The translations under genes were made by a program, and so were the position numbers. Positions 13,239 through 27,600 of a stretch of DNA of 64,000 nucleotides are shown here, one piece after another. How positions within the stretch are numbered: the first letter of the stretch is position 1; every line of letters begins with the position of its first letter. The stretch comes from Chondrilla cf. caribensis (lineage: Eukaryota; Porifera; Demospongiae; Chondrillida; Chondrillidae), in assembly GCA_964020155.1 (NCBI GenBank), contig OZ026554.1:3033827-3097826 (forward strand), read 5' to 3'. A model generated the notes under the pieces. It was not told where the DNA came from. It was given only the letters and a program-made list of their open reading frames with translations, and searched no databases.

Positions 13239-14727
13239 CTACTTGCATGGTCCAAGGATGTCTTCTTTTGGAAGGATTACACCATCAATAAGATGAACCA
13301 CTCCATTGAGAGCTGGCACATCTGCCATCACAACTTTTGCTGATTGCACCATAACTTCATTACCACTAGTTGTAACAGTGATTGTGCTACCCTCGAGGCT
13401 GGTAATAGATTGATAGGTAACAAGATCTCTAGCAAAGTATACCTTTGGAGCAACATGATACTCCAACACTTTCACCAAATACTCCTTGTTGGCAGGTTCT
13501 AAAAGGCAGTTAACTACTTTTTGAATCTTTTGGAAAGCAGAGTTCATTGGTGCAAAGACAGTAAGGGATGTATCAGTATTGTTGAGAGCATCCACTAGTC
13601 CAGCTGCTTTCACTGCTGCTACAAGTGTGGAAAGCTCAGGTACAGTGATGGCCTCTTCCACAATTGTCCTGTTGCCATGAAGAATCACCCTGTCGATCTT
13701 ATGTACCACCCCATTACCAGCCTTGCATGCATCAGCCCCAGTGACTTTACCTTCATCAGCAAAAACACTCATCTATGAAGAATGCAACAAACAAAACTAT
13801 TTTAACTCATGGACTACCAAGCCTGATATTAATAATATTGAATATTATTACAATGGATTTTCCCATTTTTGTATAAATTATTTATAAAAATCCATGTACT
13901 TACATCTTATTAATGTAATATACACATCAATTATTGTTGACTACACAATGTCAATTTATACCCAATCGTGCTAGCTATTATGTGAACACTACTTGAAAAT
14001 TGATAATAATATAAACCTGGTACTTCATGGCCTATCATAGAATTTGGTATTCGTATAGAAACAAGCAATGCATAATGTACTATAGTGTACTTATAATAAA
14101 TATACTGAAGAACTTACATCTTGACCAAATGAAATGTGAATATTGGCTTTGTTGGCTTCTAACGTTGGGAGTCTTTCATTATCTTTCAGCTGAGCAGCCA
14201 TGACTTCAGTGCCCAGTGCATGCCCCAAAATAACCTGAGCTAACAGTTTTGGGTTGTTCTGCAATCTTTCCCTAACTGCAGGTGGAAGCATCTGGAAGGC
14301 ATCATTCGTTGGTGCAAACACAGTAAGTGTGGCTGAAGGGTTTGATAGAGCTTGGACCAATCCTGCTTTTGTGGCAAATTGGACAAGGGTGGAGAAGTCA
14401 GGATCTTTCTGAAGACAATCAACCACTGTATCCATTGGTGCCCCAGTCTCGGTCTTCCCTAATGACAGTAAATAGAATAAGTGAATAATATTCAATAGGG
14501 CATGTAGCTGAGTATAGCTACATGCGAGTAAGCAAGTATGGATTGAATAGAGCTAGAGGCCTATAATACTGTATATGCGAAATCTCACATGCGTAAGCTC
14601 TCAAATTAGCTTCCAAGGCATTCTTTGGTGCTTTTCCATACTTCCAATCAAGGTTATGGGGTAACGTAGCAACAGCTAGAACAAGACCCAATGTTACAAG
14701 AGCTACTTTCACTATCATCTTTGTCAA
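13239..14727 (-). CDS. Secreted protein with two fasciclin (FAS1) domains, copy 1 (337 aa, 3 exons)
   Basis: FAS1-domain proteins are secreted or surface adhesion proteins of the TGFBI/periostin type. Exons on the minus strand: 14589-14727, 14118-14458, 13239-13772; phases 1 and 0 fit and the frame closes. Residues 1-20 (MTKMIVKVALVTLGLVLAVA) are a signal peptide. FAS1 domain 1 follows (about residues 60-195), with DFSTLVQFATKAGL, the H1 block TLTVFAPTNDAF, and VVHKIDRVI at its end. FAS1 domain 2 (about residues 200-325) has LSTLVAAVKAAGL, LTVFAPMNSAF and VVHLIDGVILP. No membrane anchor or RGD is visible. Two domains, against four in TGFBI, suggests a compact extracellular adhesion protein. 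Its paralogue at 34234-36014 has the same intron phases. Confidence 0.92.
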
Positions 14728-15621
14728 ATGTTCTTTCTCAGTGGATTCAATTTCTTACAATAATTGCTTTAGCTGTCTAAATACTTCTATTTTATATGTT
14801 ATAGATTATGAAGTGTTACATCATACACAGTAACAATTTGCCATGTGTGCCTGATCATCACTAAGTATTACACCCATTACGTAACAAACACTAGTCACCT
14901 GACAACTAATGGACAATTTTATTGGCATGCTAATAGCTACAATCCTAAACAGCTTGGCTGTGCTTATGTAATAATGATAATATTCCAAGTGTGATCACAT
15001 CATGTGCTCCTAATGAATATGATTATTGAACAGCCAGTGCACTGCTTCTGTTAGGTCAGGTTATGTCATGCCAAACCCATGTTACATAATGTGGTGTAAC
15101 TCCTGTATAACTGTATACCTGGTATTGGGTATGGAACTCTCATCTAAACTGTACGTAGCTGGAAGCTTTAACTTTAGGCTACTTTTAAGGTATCCAGAAG
15201 AGAGAAATTGGTACATTATAAATGAATATAATGAATTTAATAGCATGCATAATGGTGAATTATTATTCTCAGATTGTTGTACAGTGGAACTTCTCTATTA
15301 AGGAGACTTTGGGCAGGCATAAAGGTTTAGAGATGCAATTCATGAATGGATAAATCAGGTCATAATGACAGACTCTACCATATTCTGTAATTTCATTTGC
15401 TAGGGTGGAGGAAGTAATATCTATGCCCTAGTTTATGATACAATCAACCAGGTAACTAGTAATAAATTGTAGGGAAAGAGTCTGGTTTCGAGACTAGTCG
15501 GCCCCACACCCTTTTCCTCAATACTCAAGCAAAAAAATGGCGGAACGAGGGTAGGCTACGTGAGACTAGACCAAACCTCCACGCAATACACCATAATATT
15601 GCGTATTAAGCGCGGGAAGTT
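14728..15621. promoter_or_regulatory. Divergent upstream region of fasciclin copy 1 and POLA2
   Basis: No gene is recognised. Around 15288-15320 the sequence cagtggaacttctctattaa resembles the terminus of the MITE at 49514-49709, so a MITE fragment is likely. At 15499-15568 a short segment starts with tagtc and ends with gactac-like bases. Its right terminus resembles the TIR end of the 37065-37840 transposon, and it lies about 50 bp before the POLA2 start codon. Confidence 0.45.
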
Positions 15622-18600
15622 ATGGAGATGGAGGATCTCTCGTCGGGATTTCAAGACTTTGGTATTGTCCTCAACGAGCGATGTCTACAGCGAAGTGAGT
15701 ACTTGACTTTAAGAAGAGCTTCGGTCATTTTAGAAATCAGTATCCAGCTTTTAGTTACTATGATGAGGATACTTCGGATTCTGATTGATTGGAATTCCTA
15801 TAGTAGGACTATTCTAAATTACCACTGTATTGTATACCTTGTACGTTTACGCTACATTTATTGTTTCTACAGTTAATGATATTCAATGTCAGCATAAATT
15901 TTCAGTTGAAGATATTATTGATGAGTGGGTTGCTTTTAGTGAGAATAGCCATATTGATAAAATCACTGATGCAGCTTTGGATAAGTTCGAAAGCAAGGTA
16001 CGTATGTACATAAACATGTGCTGATGTATAGTACGAATATGTACATTCTTGTACCCTGTTGTATGGGCATACTGAATGAAAAGTGCACAGATCTTATATC
16101 ATGCAAAAACAACTATTTTGTAGTATTATTATCACGAATTTCATATCAAGGCCCAGTGGCATCATTCATGACATTAAAATTTCTATGATTGACTGTATCA
16201 TTTAGTGGAAATGTAAATGTGTTAGTCTGTATTCTCCTCTTGTTGTTTGGAATATTCACCTGTGTTCACCTTAATTCTGTAATGATTATGATTGATTGTA
16301 TCAACCTTACAGTGTTTCTTTAGTGACTGTGTGCCTGTTTACATCTTTGTTCACTTGTAACTGTGTTTACTTGGAGTCCATACTAACTCTAATACCTGTG
16401 TTCACCTGGTCTTCTTAACCTGTGTTCACCTACATGTGTACTTTGCTAACTGTTTCTGCCTGTGTTCACCACTCATGGCAATCAATAATTAACTGTTTGT
16501 TATTCATTTGGTATGTTTGCTTGTGTACATTTGGCTTCGCCTGTTCACCTTTGCTCTTCACTATAGTATTATGCCGTATTATTGACTATGTTTGCCAGTT
16601 GTTATTTAGTTGGTGGGTTCATCTGTGCTCACCTGTGTTCATTTCTGCCTGTGTTTAACTTTGTTTACTTGACCTACTGTGTTAATTGTGTTCACCTTGC
16701 TACTTGTGGGAAAGTATTGGATATTGAACAACTTCTGTAACATTCCGTAATGACAATACAACAGGTATATTTACATATAGGTCCCAATGGAATGCTGCCC
16801 TCTCCTTTTTGAATGTACAAGTGAAGGTTATCCGGTTTTAATTATTCACTTTGCTCCATACTTACCTTGTCTTATGTCCACGCGTGTGTATGTACCTCAG
16901 TTAACCTGTATTCCTTGGCCTATCTTAGCCTATGTTATGTTGTGCTCTCTAGTGTTCAAGTGTGTTCACCTTTACCTGTACAAATGTTCATCTGGGTTCT
17001 TTATTTTGTTTGACTGTATTCACCTGTATTCATCTTGGTTCTTTATTTTGTTTGACTGTTTTCATCTGTGTTCTGTACTAGCTGTATTTGACTGTGTTCA
17101 CCTACTTCTCTAGTAACTGTGTTGGTCTACATATTCATCTTTGTTCTCCTGACTAACTGTATATGCTAGCATGTTTCCCTGTGCTGATACAGGTGAACTC
17201 AGGACAGCATATTAACTGTATAGCACACAAGTAAACATAGTCATTCATATTAAGAACACAGGTGAACACAGTAAAATACCTAGCTGAAAAAAGGCAAATA
17301 CAATAAAGAAAAGAGGTGAAAACAATCAGCTTAGTAAAGATCACAGATGCTTACATGCACATAATTATTCAAAATTAGTGCAGAACCCAGAGAAACACAG
17401 GCAAACATAAACCATTAAGGATTGTATCCTTCAGCTCATGTACTATGTGAATGCAAGCAATCTACCCAAACATTAAGCAGCAAATATACTAGTTTACCAT
17501 GGTTTATTGTCATACAAAAAATTGACAATCGTTTGATTTTTTTAGATTTGTGGTAAATTGCAGAAAAGCAGTGATATAACCGCTCCTCACCAGCAAGTGC
17601 AGCCGTTTATGTTTCAATCTGAAACCTTGCAGTTAGTAACTGTGAATTGTCTATAGTATGCTTCGCTATAATATTATGTACATATGTACGTATACACATG
17701 CACAATGTAATATACAATACTTACATACATACAGTTTGTGAGTGTGTATGTATCACTTGGTTCCACATTACAGTGACCTGGTTGACAATGATGTTATTAA
17801 TGCATACTCAATGCCAGGAAGTAGCCAAGCTGTGGTACGTATATTATTTTTACTGACTTTTCATGGAAAAATATTATGCAATTTGTTCATTTTGTTTCTG
17901 TTAGCTTAAACAGGGACAGTTACAACCACCTGGATTGGTTACTCCTATGCAGAGTATGGATACGGAGGAAGTGAAGGCTTTATCAGTTGAACCCAAAGTG
18001 TTAGTGACCCTCCATAACAATAACAGTGCCTATGATTTGTAGTGGCAATCCCCTAATTTTATTACAGTATGTACGTATACAGATATTGATGTAGCATCTA
18101 AGTGGGGAGCTGATTACGTACATGTTCCTGGTGTAATTTATCTTGATGTCATAATGATCAATGGTCATTATTGCCATCACACAATTCAGAGGCATTGTAC
18201 CTAGCTACAGTGGAATGCAAGTCTGTTTAACTCAGATTTCTGGTCATGTTAGTACACCTGTCATATTTCACCTGATATGAATATGAAGTGCTATTTTGTG
18301 CTAGGCTGTTTTGGTGTCTTGAAAGATTTCAAACTGTACTACACATTATTACAATGAAATATCATTGCATAATAGTTCTCTTATGTTTAAATCCTCAGCG
18401 CCACTCAAAAAAATTATGAACAAAGTGACCTGATTGCCAGGTGAGCTTCTACAGTTTGTAGCCAACATTGTAATTATTGTTTATATACCTTTGTAGTAGA
18501 GGTACATTTTTAGAAACTCCATATTATACATTGATTGATGAATGTGGTATACTCTATTATGTGATCACAACTTGTAGGGGATACAATTGAAAGAGAAGAT

Positions 18601-21600
18601 TTAACAATTTTCACACCTGGGGTTGGAACCTAAATGTGTGCAAATCATTGAACTTCTGTTTCTATTGTATAACTGTCTTGACCTCTGATGCCTATAATCC
18701 TCATACTTGTGTTGCCTGGTTCTTCTCATTCAGCCCACTGTCTCACAAGCCTTATTGTTATTAATCCTTTACTGTTCAAACTGAGTCCTTTGCTTTTACA
18801 GATGGCATGGCCGAGGGTTTGATTGTGTTCGATTTTGAAATGTAATAGTTGTACCCCTCTTTGGTCGGTACATGGGAAATGTACTGAGCGGATATCAGTT
18901 AATTGACCGAGGGCGCCCTGTAGGCACATTCATTTACGCGGGCTGGTAGGCTTATCGATTGAGGTTTTCAACGAAGAGCAGCAAGAAGGCCTAATAACAC
19001 TGCAGGAATCGTCGTTCGTTCGGTAAATTTTATACTCTCAGACTCGTTTCAGCAAATTTCCTCTTTCGTTCGGTAAAGTTTATACTCCTAGACTCGTTGG
19101 TTTGGCAAGTTTCCTATTTTGTTCGTTCGTTCTGTAGATATTATGAGGCTCATGGGTTCGGCAAGCTTCCTCGTTTGCTCGGTAAATATTCCGAGGCTCG
19201 TGGGTTCGGCGAGTTTCGTCGTTGGCTCAGTAACTATCCGAAGCTCGTTAGATTAAATAATGCCACTTACCAAAACTGGGGTACATCACAAATGTACCCC
19301 AGTACATTGCGAATATACTCCTGTCAGCGCTTTTGTAGTTGATTGAAAACGCCCACGCATCGGGGTACATGATGCTATACATTTTAAACTACTATCAGAA
19401 CATCAATTTGATCTACTTATTGTACACCTTATTATAAAGAATAATACTCAGGTGTATTACAGTATTTGAATTAATGCCCATAAGGGTAATATATGTTTGG
19501 TGAAGGCGGTCATGCATGTTGTCTGTTTTGCCTAATTTCCACATACCTTCTCTTGTTAAACTAGCATGTACTCCACATTGTGTGTACTGTTCGTAGCGTT
19601 GGAGATGGTTGGAAAACTCCTGACTGTTTTGCAAGAAACATGGAAATTATGTTATCGGATACATGGCTGCTGTCTTGTAGTGATGCTTCAGAATATGGTT
19701 ATATGTACCATGCCAATTATGCCAAGGCTTCAGGTTGGTGCAATTGCCTTTGTTGTGCTTTCTCTTCCTTATTTTAGTATGCAATTCTCCGTATGTCTAT
19801 CTAAATGAAATACGTATAAGCACTTCAAGCTGTTGCATAGAGACTATAGCTTACAGTAGTTGAAATTTTCCGGATAAAATATGGGTCCCCATAATTATGC
19901 CTTATTTTTATGTTGTATTCCTGGACAGCGAAGTATCAATATTGAGCCAGCACATATTGGTAAATGTAGCAGCCACCTCCAATGAGCCTGCTATACATAA
20001 TAATGTATGGACATATAATTTGATGATGCTTGATACTTGCTCCCTTTGTAAATTTCATTCACTAATTGTACACATGATTGCATTAGATAGTATCACATAC
20101 TTGCATAATGGTATTGTTAATGTAGATGTCAGTGTATTATAATTGAATTGTATTCTTCTCCAAATAGCAATCAACAAGCATCTTTGCTCAATTGGAGAGC
20201 ATCTGGTGTCAGCAGGTGCTAACTATGATGAGCCAGTCAGTCTGGCTATACCAACTCAAGTAAGTATGCAAAGTGCTGTATTTATTCACTTTACACCCAG
20301 TAACTGATCAATCAATCAATCAATGACACAGACTGGACATGTCTATTAGACAGGAGGTCGCCCTTACATTATACAACTGCATAGTCATCAAAATGTGTAC
20401 TGTTTGAAGCAAGAACTGATTTGATCCACAAAATTAATACTATCTAAAATTGTCCATCCATTGTAATTGAGATCTTCCTCTAGGCCTTCTCCCCTCTACA
20501 ACACCTTCGAACACTCTCCTGGTAAATCTCTTCTTATCCATTGCTTCCACTCTTCCTTTCCATTCCTCCTGTCTCTTCTTCACCGTCTCCAGCACCCCTA
20601 TTACTACCCATGCTTCACATCTATATGTTAGGACCAGCATCACTGTCACATTCACCACCTTCAACTTCATTTGCCTACTCAGCTCTCTTCTCCTCAGGAT
20701 TGCCTGACTCATTCCCACGATAACACTAGATGCACATCCCAACCTTGCTTTCACTTCTCGTTGCATACTGCCATCACTGCTGATCGTAGCTCCTAGATAC
20801 TTCATTGTGTCTACCTGCTCTAACCGTTCATCTCCAATCAATACCTGGCATTCCTCCCTCTTCCTCGCTACGCTCATTACCTTGGACTTTTTCCAATTTA
20901 CCCTTAGATCCCACCTATGCAGTGCCCCGTTCATCACCTGCATTTTGTGCTCCAGCGCCTTTTCTGTCTCTGCCATCATTACCATGTCATCAGCAAACAT
21001 CACGATGCCTATCTTGTCTGTGGACATTGCCACTTCCCTGACGCACTCTCCCCTCCCTTCCTACACCACCTTGTCCATAATAGCATTAAAAAACCATGGT
21101 GACAGTGTACATCCTTGTCTCACTCCTTTATGCACCCTAAACCACCATGCATGACTCCATCCCCTCAACCTTCACTCTGGCCCTTCCTCCTTCATACAAT
21201 GCCTTGATTGACTCTTACCTCATACTCCACCAGTATTCTCCACAGTTTCTCCCTACAAACATTATCATAAGCCTTCTCCAAATCGATAAATGCCATAAAC
21301 ATCATCTTATCCTTCTCAGTCATCTTCTCTATCACCTGCTTCACTGCAAATACCTGATGAACACGTCCCTACCACGTCTAAAACTTCCTTGCTCATCCAT
21401 TGTCCCCCCTTCTGTCAGACCTTGTACAATGTCATTTAGCACCCTTAGCATAGCATACACTGTATCACTGTGACCCATACCCCTTCTACATTCAGTGTTA
21501 TCCTCAGAATCCTTTCATTAACACACTTCCATTCCCTTAAACACCTACCCAACTGTCTGACAAGAGTATTGCCACACCTGCTTTAACTCTGCCATCCTGT

Positions 21601-24600
21601 ACTCCTGAAAACACACACCTAACATCACCTATTGCCTTTTCATCATTCCCCCTCATCTTTGCCTCACTCACACCTAACATCTTCAACCGATATTTCTTCA
21701 TCTCCTCCACCAATTCTGTTTCCTTGCCCTTCATTGTCCTAATATTCCATGCTCCAAATCTGATTTGCTCCCTAACCATGCTCTTACTACGATTAGCCAT
21801 CTTTAGAACTATTGTAACATCTCTTTAGCGTTCCAATCGTTGCTCAATGACCCAGTAACTGAACTAGCTAATATTTATGTAGATATTATAGATGTACGTA
21901 TGTACTGTGTAACACAGTTGTCTCCACAAGATAAATAATGACAGGATGTCAAGGAGTCAGGGTGCACACTTGATTTTAGTGATGCCTAATCTAGGTATGG
22001 GATTTATATGGGTTTTATTTTTTACTGTTGGTCAGTACAATAGAGTGCTACACCCTGTTCCAGGTATGCTGAGGGAAATATTGCTAATATTATATATCCT
22101 TTAGGTTGATTGTAGGGTTAATGGTTCTAATTACTAGGGTATGACATTTCCTGAATTGTAGGCAGTTATAAATGCTTACATGCAATGCATATAAGTGCAT
22201 ATACATACCTGTCTGTTCCAGGGTTTTTCCAAGTTGATCCTGGGCAGGGCACAAGTAGACACTGCGCATGGTATATGGAACATTAGTAGGACTCTCTTCA
22301 TATCAGCTGATAAAAAATAGGTATCACTAAGGGTACAAATGTTTAGTGTACGTACATATCTATGTAGCCATATCAGGGTAAATAGCCTTCTAATGACAAC
22401 AATTCTCTCAAGCTAATTCTTACGAACAAGAGTACACTGTATTTACTTATCTCTGTTCCAGGTAGTTTTGAGGTGTATTGAGAATTGAAATGTATCTCCT
22501 GTTGTGTACAGGGATTTGAATGATACGTTACTGATAGAAAAGTACGTAGTTCATTGTAGTTGCCTGGTCCACAGAATTTGAGAGCAATCCTGCATCGAGT
22601 AGACACACCTTACTTATAATGCAGTTAATACAGATTTAACCCTATAAGATGGGTTTGTTGTCATCATCAGTGTCTATATTGTGTTAGGAAACCTGTGTGT
22701 ATGCAGGGATTATTGTGTCAGAAACTACTGAAATGAAAATCCATCCACAGTCCTGTTTACTCATGGGGAGCAGAGAAGTTAGTCAAGGCCATGTAGTGAA
22801 ACTTGACTTATCAGGAGTCAACAACTTTTCAATATTTTCAGGCCAGGTTAGTGTGTGTGGAAATATGTGTTTCACTCTCAATAGACTGGGATAATTTTAT
22901 GGTGCTTTGTGACTCTTGTTCTAGTCACCTCAGTGCTGAATTGGAATACATTAATCTTGATTCTTGTGATTTTGAATTATAGTTGTTAAAAGGGCCCAGA
23001 ACAAATCCAACTACTCTCATTGGGCTCCTTCACTTTAGTACCCTGTAATTATGAGTAGTGACAGGTTTTCTGTATTCCTTGCATTACTGTATTGTGTGGG
23101 CATACTTCAAAGGCACTACCAAGACAATATATTTGATATTGCATCAGTAAACAATGCAATATCAAACAAATGCCCATGTATAAATATGTTTTTCTATTAG
23201 CCTTAGACCACAAAACTTTATTGCTTTCCCACACAATATCAAATAGGTGCCTATCATTTTAATTTTAGCACCATGGTTATTGAAGGTTAATTTGTCCGAA
23301 ATTTCTTAAGTGAAGTTAAATGAAGTGCACAATGTCAATCTCCACACACCCTCAGGTCTCTTACAATATTACTCACATCACCCTCATGAATGGTTGATAT
23401 CTATTGCTACTAATACTGGAACAGACAGTGTAGTATTTTTTGATGAATATCATGTACGGTACATTACATAAAACTTGTAATAACTGACGATTCCCTTTAT
23501 TGCAGGTAGTGGTAGTGCGAGGTGTCTGTACAGGCAAGGAATTGGTGGCAAATGAACTCATGACTGTGGGTTTAAACCTTCTAATTGTTACCGTTTCAAT
23601 GGGGTTCTACTATACAGTACATGTGATCATTGTAGAATTGCCCTCCATTACATCCAGTGAGGGAAGCCACAGGAACAACAGGTTTGAAATGCTTGTCTTC
23701 ATAAAGTGTTTCCACATCATTATCTGTTATCTACGTATTAGTACGTATGTCTTGTATCACCGAATAAACTAATGATTGCAAGCTTCCTTTTTTGAAAGGT
23801 TTTACTATGATGGTAGCTGCTGGTCCTTTCACTACAAACGACAAACTGGACTATGAACCTCTTAATGACTTACTTACAACAGTCAGGAAAGAACGTCCAA
23901 AAGTTCTTGTATTGGTAAGACTTCTTTGAAGTGTATTATATTGCACTGTACGGTACTGATGACATACGTACTTCAAAGGGATTGGTATGCTGGTAAATTG
24001 CCTACTTACACTGCAGTGCAGTATTTACTTAAGTGCCCCTCCTTATAAATTTACAGTTTCCTTTTTCATTCGGTAAGTATCCTGATGCTCGGAAGTATGG
24101 GCCGCCTCAAAGCCATCTGAATGGGTTGATAGCGACCTCCGGCTCTTTGAGAAAATCGTCTTTCTTCGATGTAAACGAAATCCATCTCAGCTATTCGTAA
24201 TCGCACTTTGAATGGGATACATACTATATAGTTGTATTGTACTGTACGAGTACGAATTACACGCCCTACGGGCGTAATTGTCCGTAAACGTGTCATAAAA
24301 ATGGCACCTTTCAAGTACGGGGATAGTACGGTTTCGTTCGAATTCTAGAAGAAAGGCCTAAAACGAAACTCCAGCCCCCTTAGTATACTTCATGGGTGAC
24401 GCCGAGAAGGATTGGGGAGTTTGACGTCGATCGCATGCGAACTGAAGGAGGAGTTCGCAAACAAACAAACAAACAAACAGAGACCCCGTAAATTATAGTT
24501 GTTTGATTCGAATAATAATGTGTTTCTCCCCAGATTGTATTTCTCAAAATAATGGTTGAACATTGGACATTTTATGACCATTATTGTCCTATAACCCACC

Positions 24601-27600
24601 TCAAGTTCAGTCATCATACCTAAATGTCTGTCTGAAATTACGTAGGACAGCTGCTCTTGCAGAGATTATTTGAAGATATACCATTATATTTCTGAACCAA
24701 AGAGAGTATAACTACCAGCAACCTTCACTAAGTGGATTCTCAACAATGAAATGATTTTAGACACTGCAACAAGGCTAAAGTACAATGTTGTTGATCATAT
24801 GCATGTGATTGAATTCTGATTGAGCCAAGTTAAGGAACAGACTAGAAGAAATGCACAAAAGTACTTCTTTTATATGAGCATTAATAACCTACTAGCAAGT
24901 TGTTTTCAGGTTCTTCCCGGAGTACATCCAGAATGTGATATGGCATGTGTACTAGATAGCTAAAGTAAAGTTCCTCTTTTCTCCAATTTTAATCTTCTAA
25001 TGTAGGTTAAACATTGCTTCTGATAGAGAACATTAATAACAGCAAGTACACCATAAACATTTGAATTGAATAGATTATGTACAAATTTATGCGCATATGA
25101 GAATATTTATGCCATATACAATGAATTAGGATAACTGGCAGTTGTCAGATCAAACATCCATTTGACCTGACAAATTATCAGGTAGACCTCATATACTTAG
25201 CAGAAGCACATATATTGTATTGTATTGTACTGTATTGTATAAGTGATAGTTTCTATTATATTTTTTTAGTGTGGGCCTTTCGTTGATGCAAGACATCCTA
25301 TGATTCAGGTTAGTATTTACTCTTTACTTTTCTGTGTATTCTGAATTTACTCTATGTACTTCACTTGTTAACCTCATAGACTTGTGAAAACGAAGGGATT
25401 GTTCCTTCAATGATGCTAGCTGATATCGTGAAAAATGTTGCAAAAATTCGTCATGAGTTAGTTGCATGTTACTTATCACATACACTCAGCTTGTACATAC
25501 ATGTACTGTGATACTTCCCTTAGTCAGCCAAATTTGCTTGATGTGAATTAATATACATGTGGAGTGTACCTAGACAACTGATTGAGTCTCGTGTCATAAA
25601 TTTGTACATGACAAGCACCTTAAATACTTTACATTGCAGTATGAATCACGATCATTCAGTTCATAGTATTTTCATACCAAAGGTTTATGACACTATATTA
25701 TTGCCAAATGGAAACTAATCTACCAGGGTTCACCTATGTTCACTTGTACTAACCTGTGTCTGATTTCAAGTGTATTTGTCTGAGGTGGCATATTAAATGA
25801 TGAAACTGGCTCAAACTGATAGATTGGCTGAGAGTGAAATATTGTTAGCAAGCAGTAATGATGAACTATTAATATATTGAAGGACCACTTCTATTACCTT
25901 GGTTATAGACATTCTTCACCAGTATTCAACCTTGTTGAACTTTTACTGATATGGCTTCATTTGGGAAAATTTGAAGGGTGAAAAATGGCATCCAAGTTGA
26001 GTTGCTAGATTAAGAGATCAAGAGCCGATTTAGATGAAATGGCCTGCTGCCAGTGTAACAGTAGCAGCACCTGTAGAAATTGTGTTTGTAGGAAGAAAAA
26101 TCGATCTTGTACAAATTGCCAGCCTATTTGTCGCAGAAAATGTGAGAATGGAAGCGACATTGCATCACTTAGGGATCAAGAGTGTGATGGTATAAGACCT
26201 CAAGATGATATACCGCCTAGTTGTACATCACAAAACGGGGATAGCGATGGATTAAGTACATTTACCCACCTATGATGAAGCCCCAGTAACCACCCAGCTG
26301 TTATGGAAGGAGAAAACGTTAAATTTACGAAGAGTTCGCTAAAATGGTGGATTATGCTTACAGCACGATAGTTCACTGGAAACAGAACTTGTTCGTGATA
26401 CCTTCAGCTAAACAAGGTCATCTGTTTGTAGAAGAGCTTGCTAGACTCCTACACGCATATGGACAACATAACCGTCTCCAGAAAGTAGCAATCAAAATTG
26501 CCATGTTATTACCTGCCCTTCTACTTCAAAAACCTCACAAGAAGTCCCGCAATAAGAGCATATCGAGGCACTCATGTGTTGACTACATCTATGGGGTGAA
26601 GGTGATCTCTTCACTCTACTCCACAAAGGGAAAAATATATACAGCATCATTAAAAGTACCATCCTACATCGGGTGGAACATATAAGCTTACTGGAACATT
26701 TGGCAACCTCATGTTTGAAGGCAAGGTCCACCAAGCAATAAGGTTACTGAAGAATGAATCCACCAAAGGAGGCTTTTGCCTATAGACACCATGATCAAGA
26801 ACAACGGCATGCTGAAGTCTGTTTGTGATGTACTACTCGAGAAACACCCTGATGCTCAACCAATCAACCATAACGCTGTCTCATCCCTCTCCTCCCATAC
26901 ACTCTCCAAGTTCCAACCAGTCGTGTTTAAGACCATTAATGGCCTTGCCATCAAATCGGCTGCGCTCCGAGTGAAGGGTGCGGCTGGCCCTTCTGGCCTT
27001 GATTCTTGTGTCTGGCGTAGAATGTGTATGGCATTTCACAAAACCTCCGACCACTTTTGCAATGCCATTGCTTCAGTAGCAAAGAGGGTATGTGCATCCT
27101 ATGTTGACCCAAATGATAACACATATACCGCCTTATAGCTATTAACAAAAATCCGGGTGTCCGTCCCATTGTAGTGGGTGAGGTTCTCTGCCGAATTATT
27201 GGCAAAGCAGTACTAGATGCAATTCGACCGGATGTATTGGAAGTCACTGGTAAACTCCAGCTCTGCACTGGCCAAATGGCTGGCTCGGAAGCTGCCGTGC
27301 ACACCATCAATGCCCTCTTCAGTGATGAGTCATCAGATGCAGACCTCCTTATCGACGTTAGTAACGCATTCAATTGTCTGAATAGACAGGTCGCTTTTCA
27401 AAACCTCATGGCTATTTGTACATCACTTGCAACCATCGCATCGCTAACACATACGGGAATAACTTGTCATTGTTTATTGACTGAGAACATTTTCTTTCCA
27501 AAGAAGGCGTTACACAAGGAGACCCACTTGCAATGGTGATATACACAGTTGCCATTATGCCTCTCATTCGAAAGTTGGGTTCTGAAGACCACACCCACCA

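Noticed and set aside
16422..17113. Hydrophobic Cys-rich open frames in POLA2 intron 2
   Set aside because: They translate the tgtgttcacctg minisatellite and have no splice or homology support.
18726..18929. 67-codon minus-strand open frame in a POLA2 intron
   Set aside because: No domain or family pattern recognised; length is compatible with chance.
24066..24314. Possible minus-strand protein in a POLA2 intron
   Set aside because: No recognisable domain, no splice partner, and it spans a repeat-like block with a hairpin.
26039..26275. Host CXC-domain (tesmin-like) protein
   Set aside because: The Cys-rich frame is immediately followed by RT remnants in the same orientation inside an intron, so it is better read as part of a retroelement.
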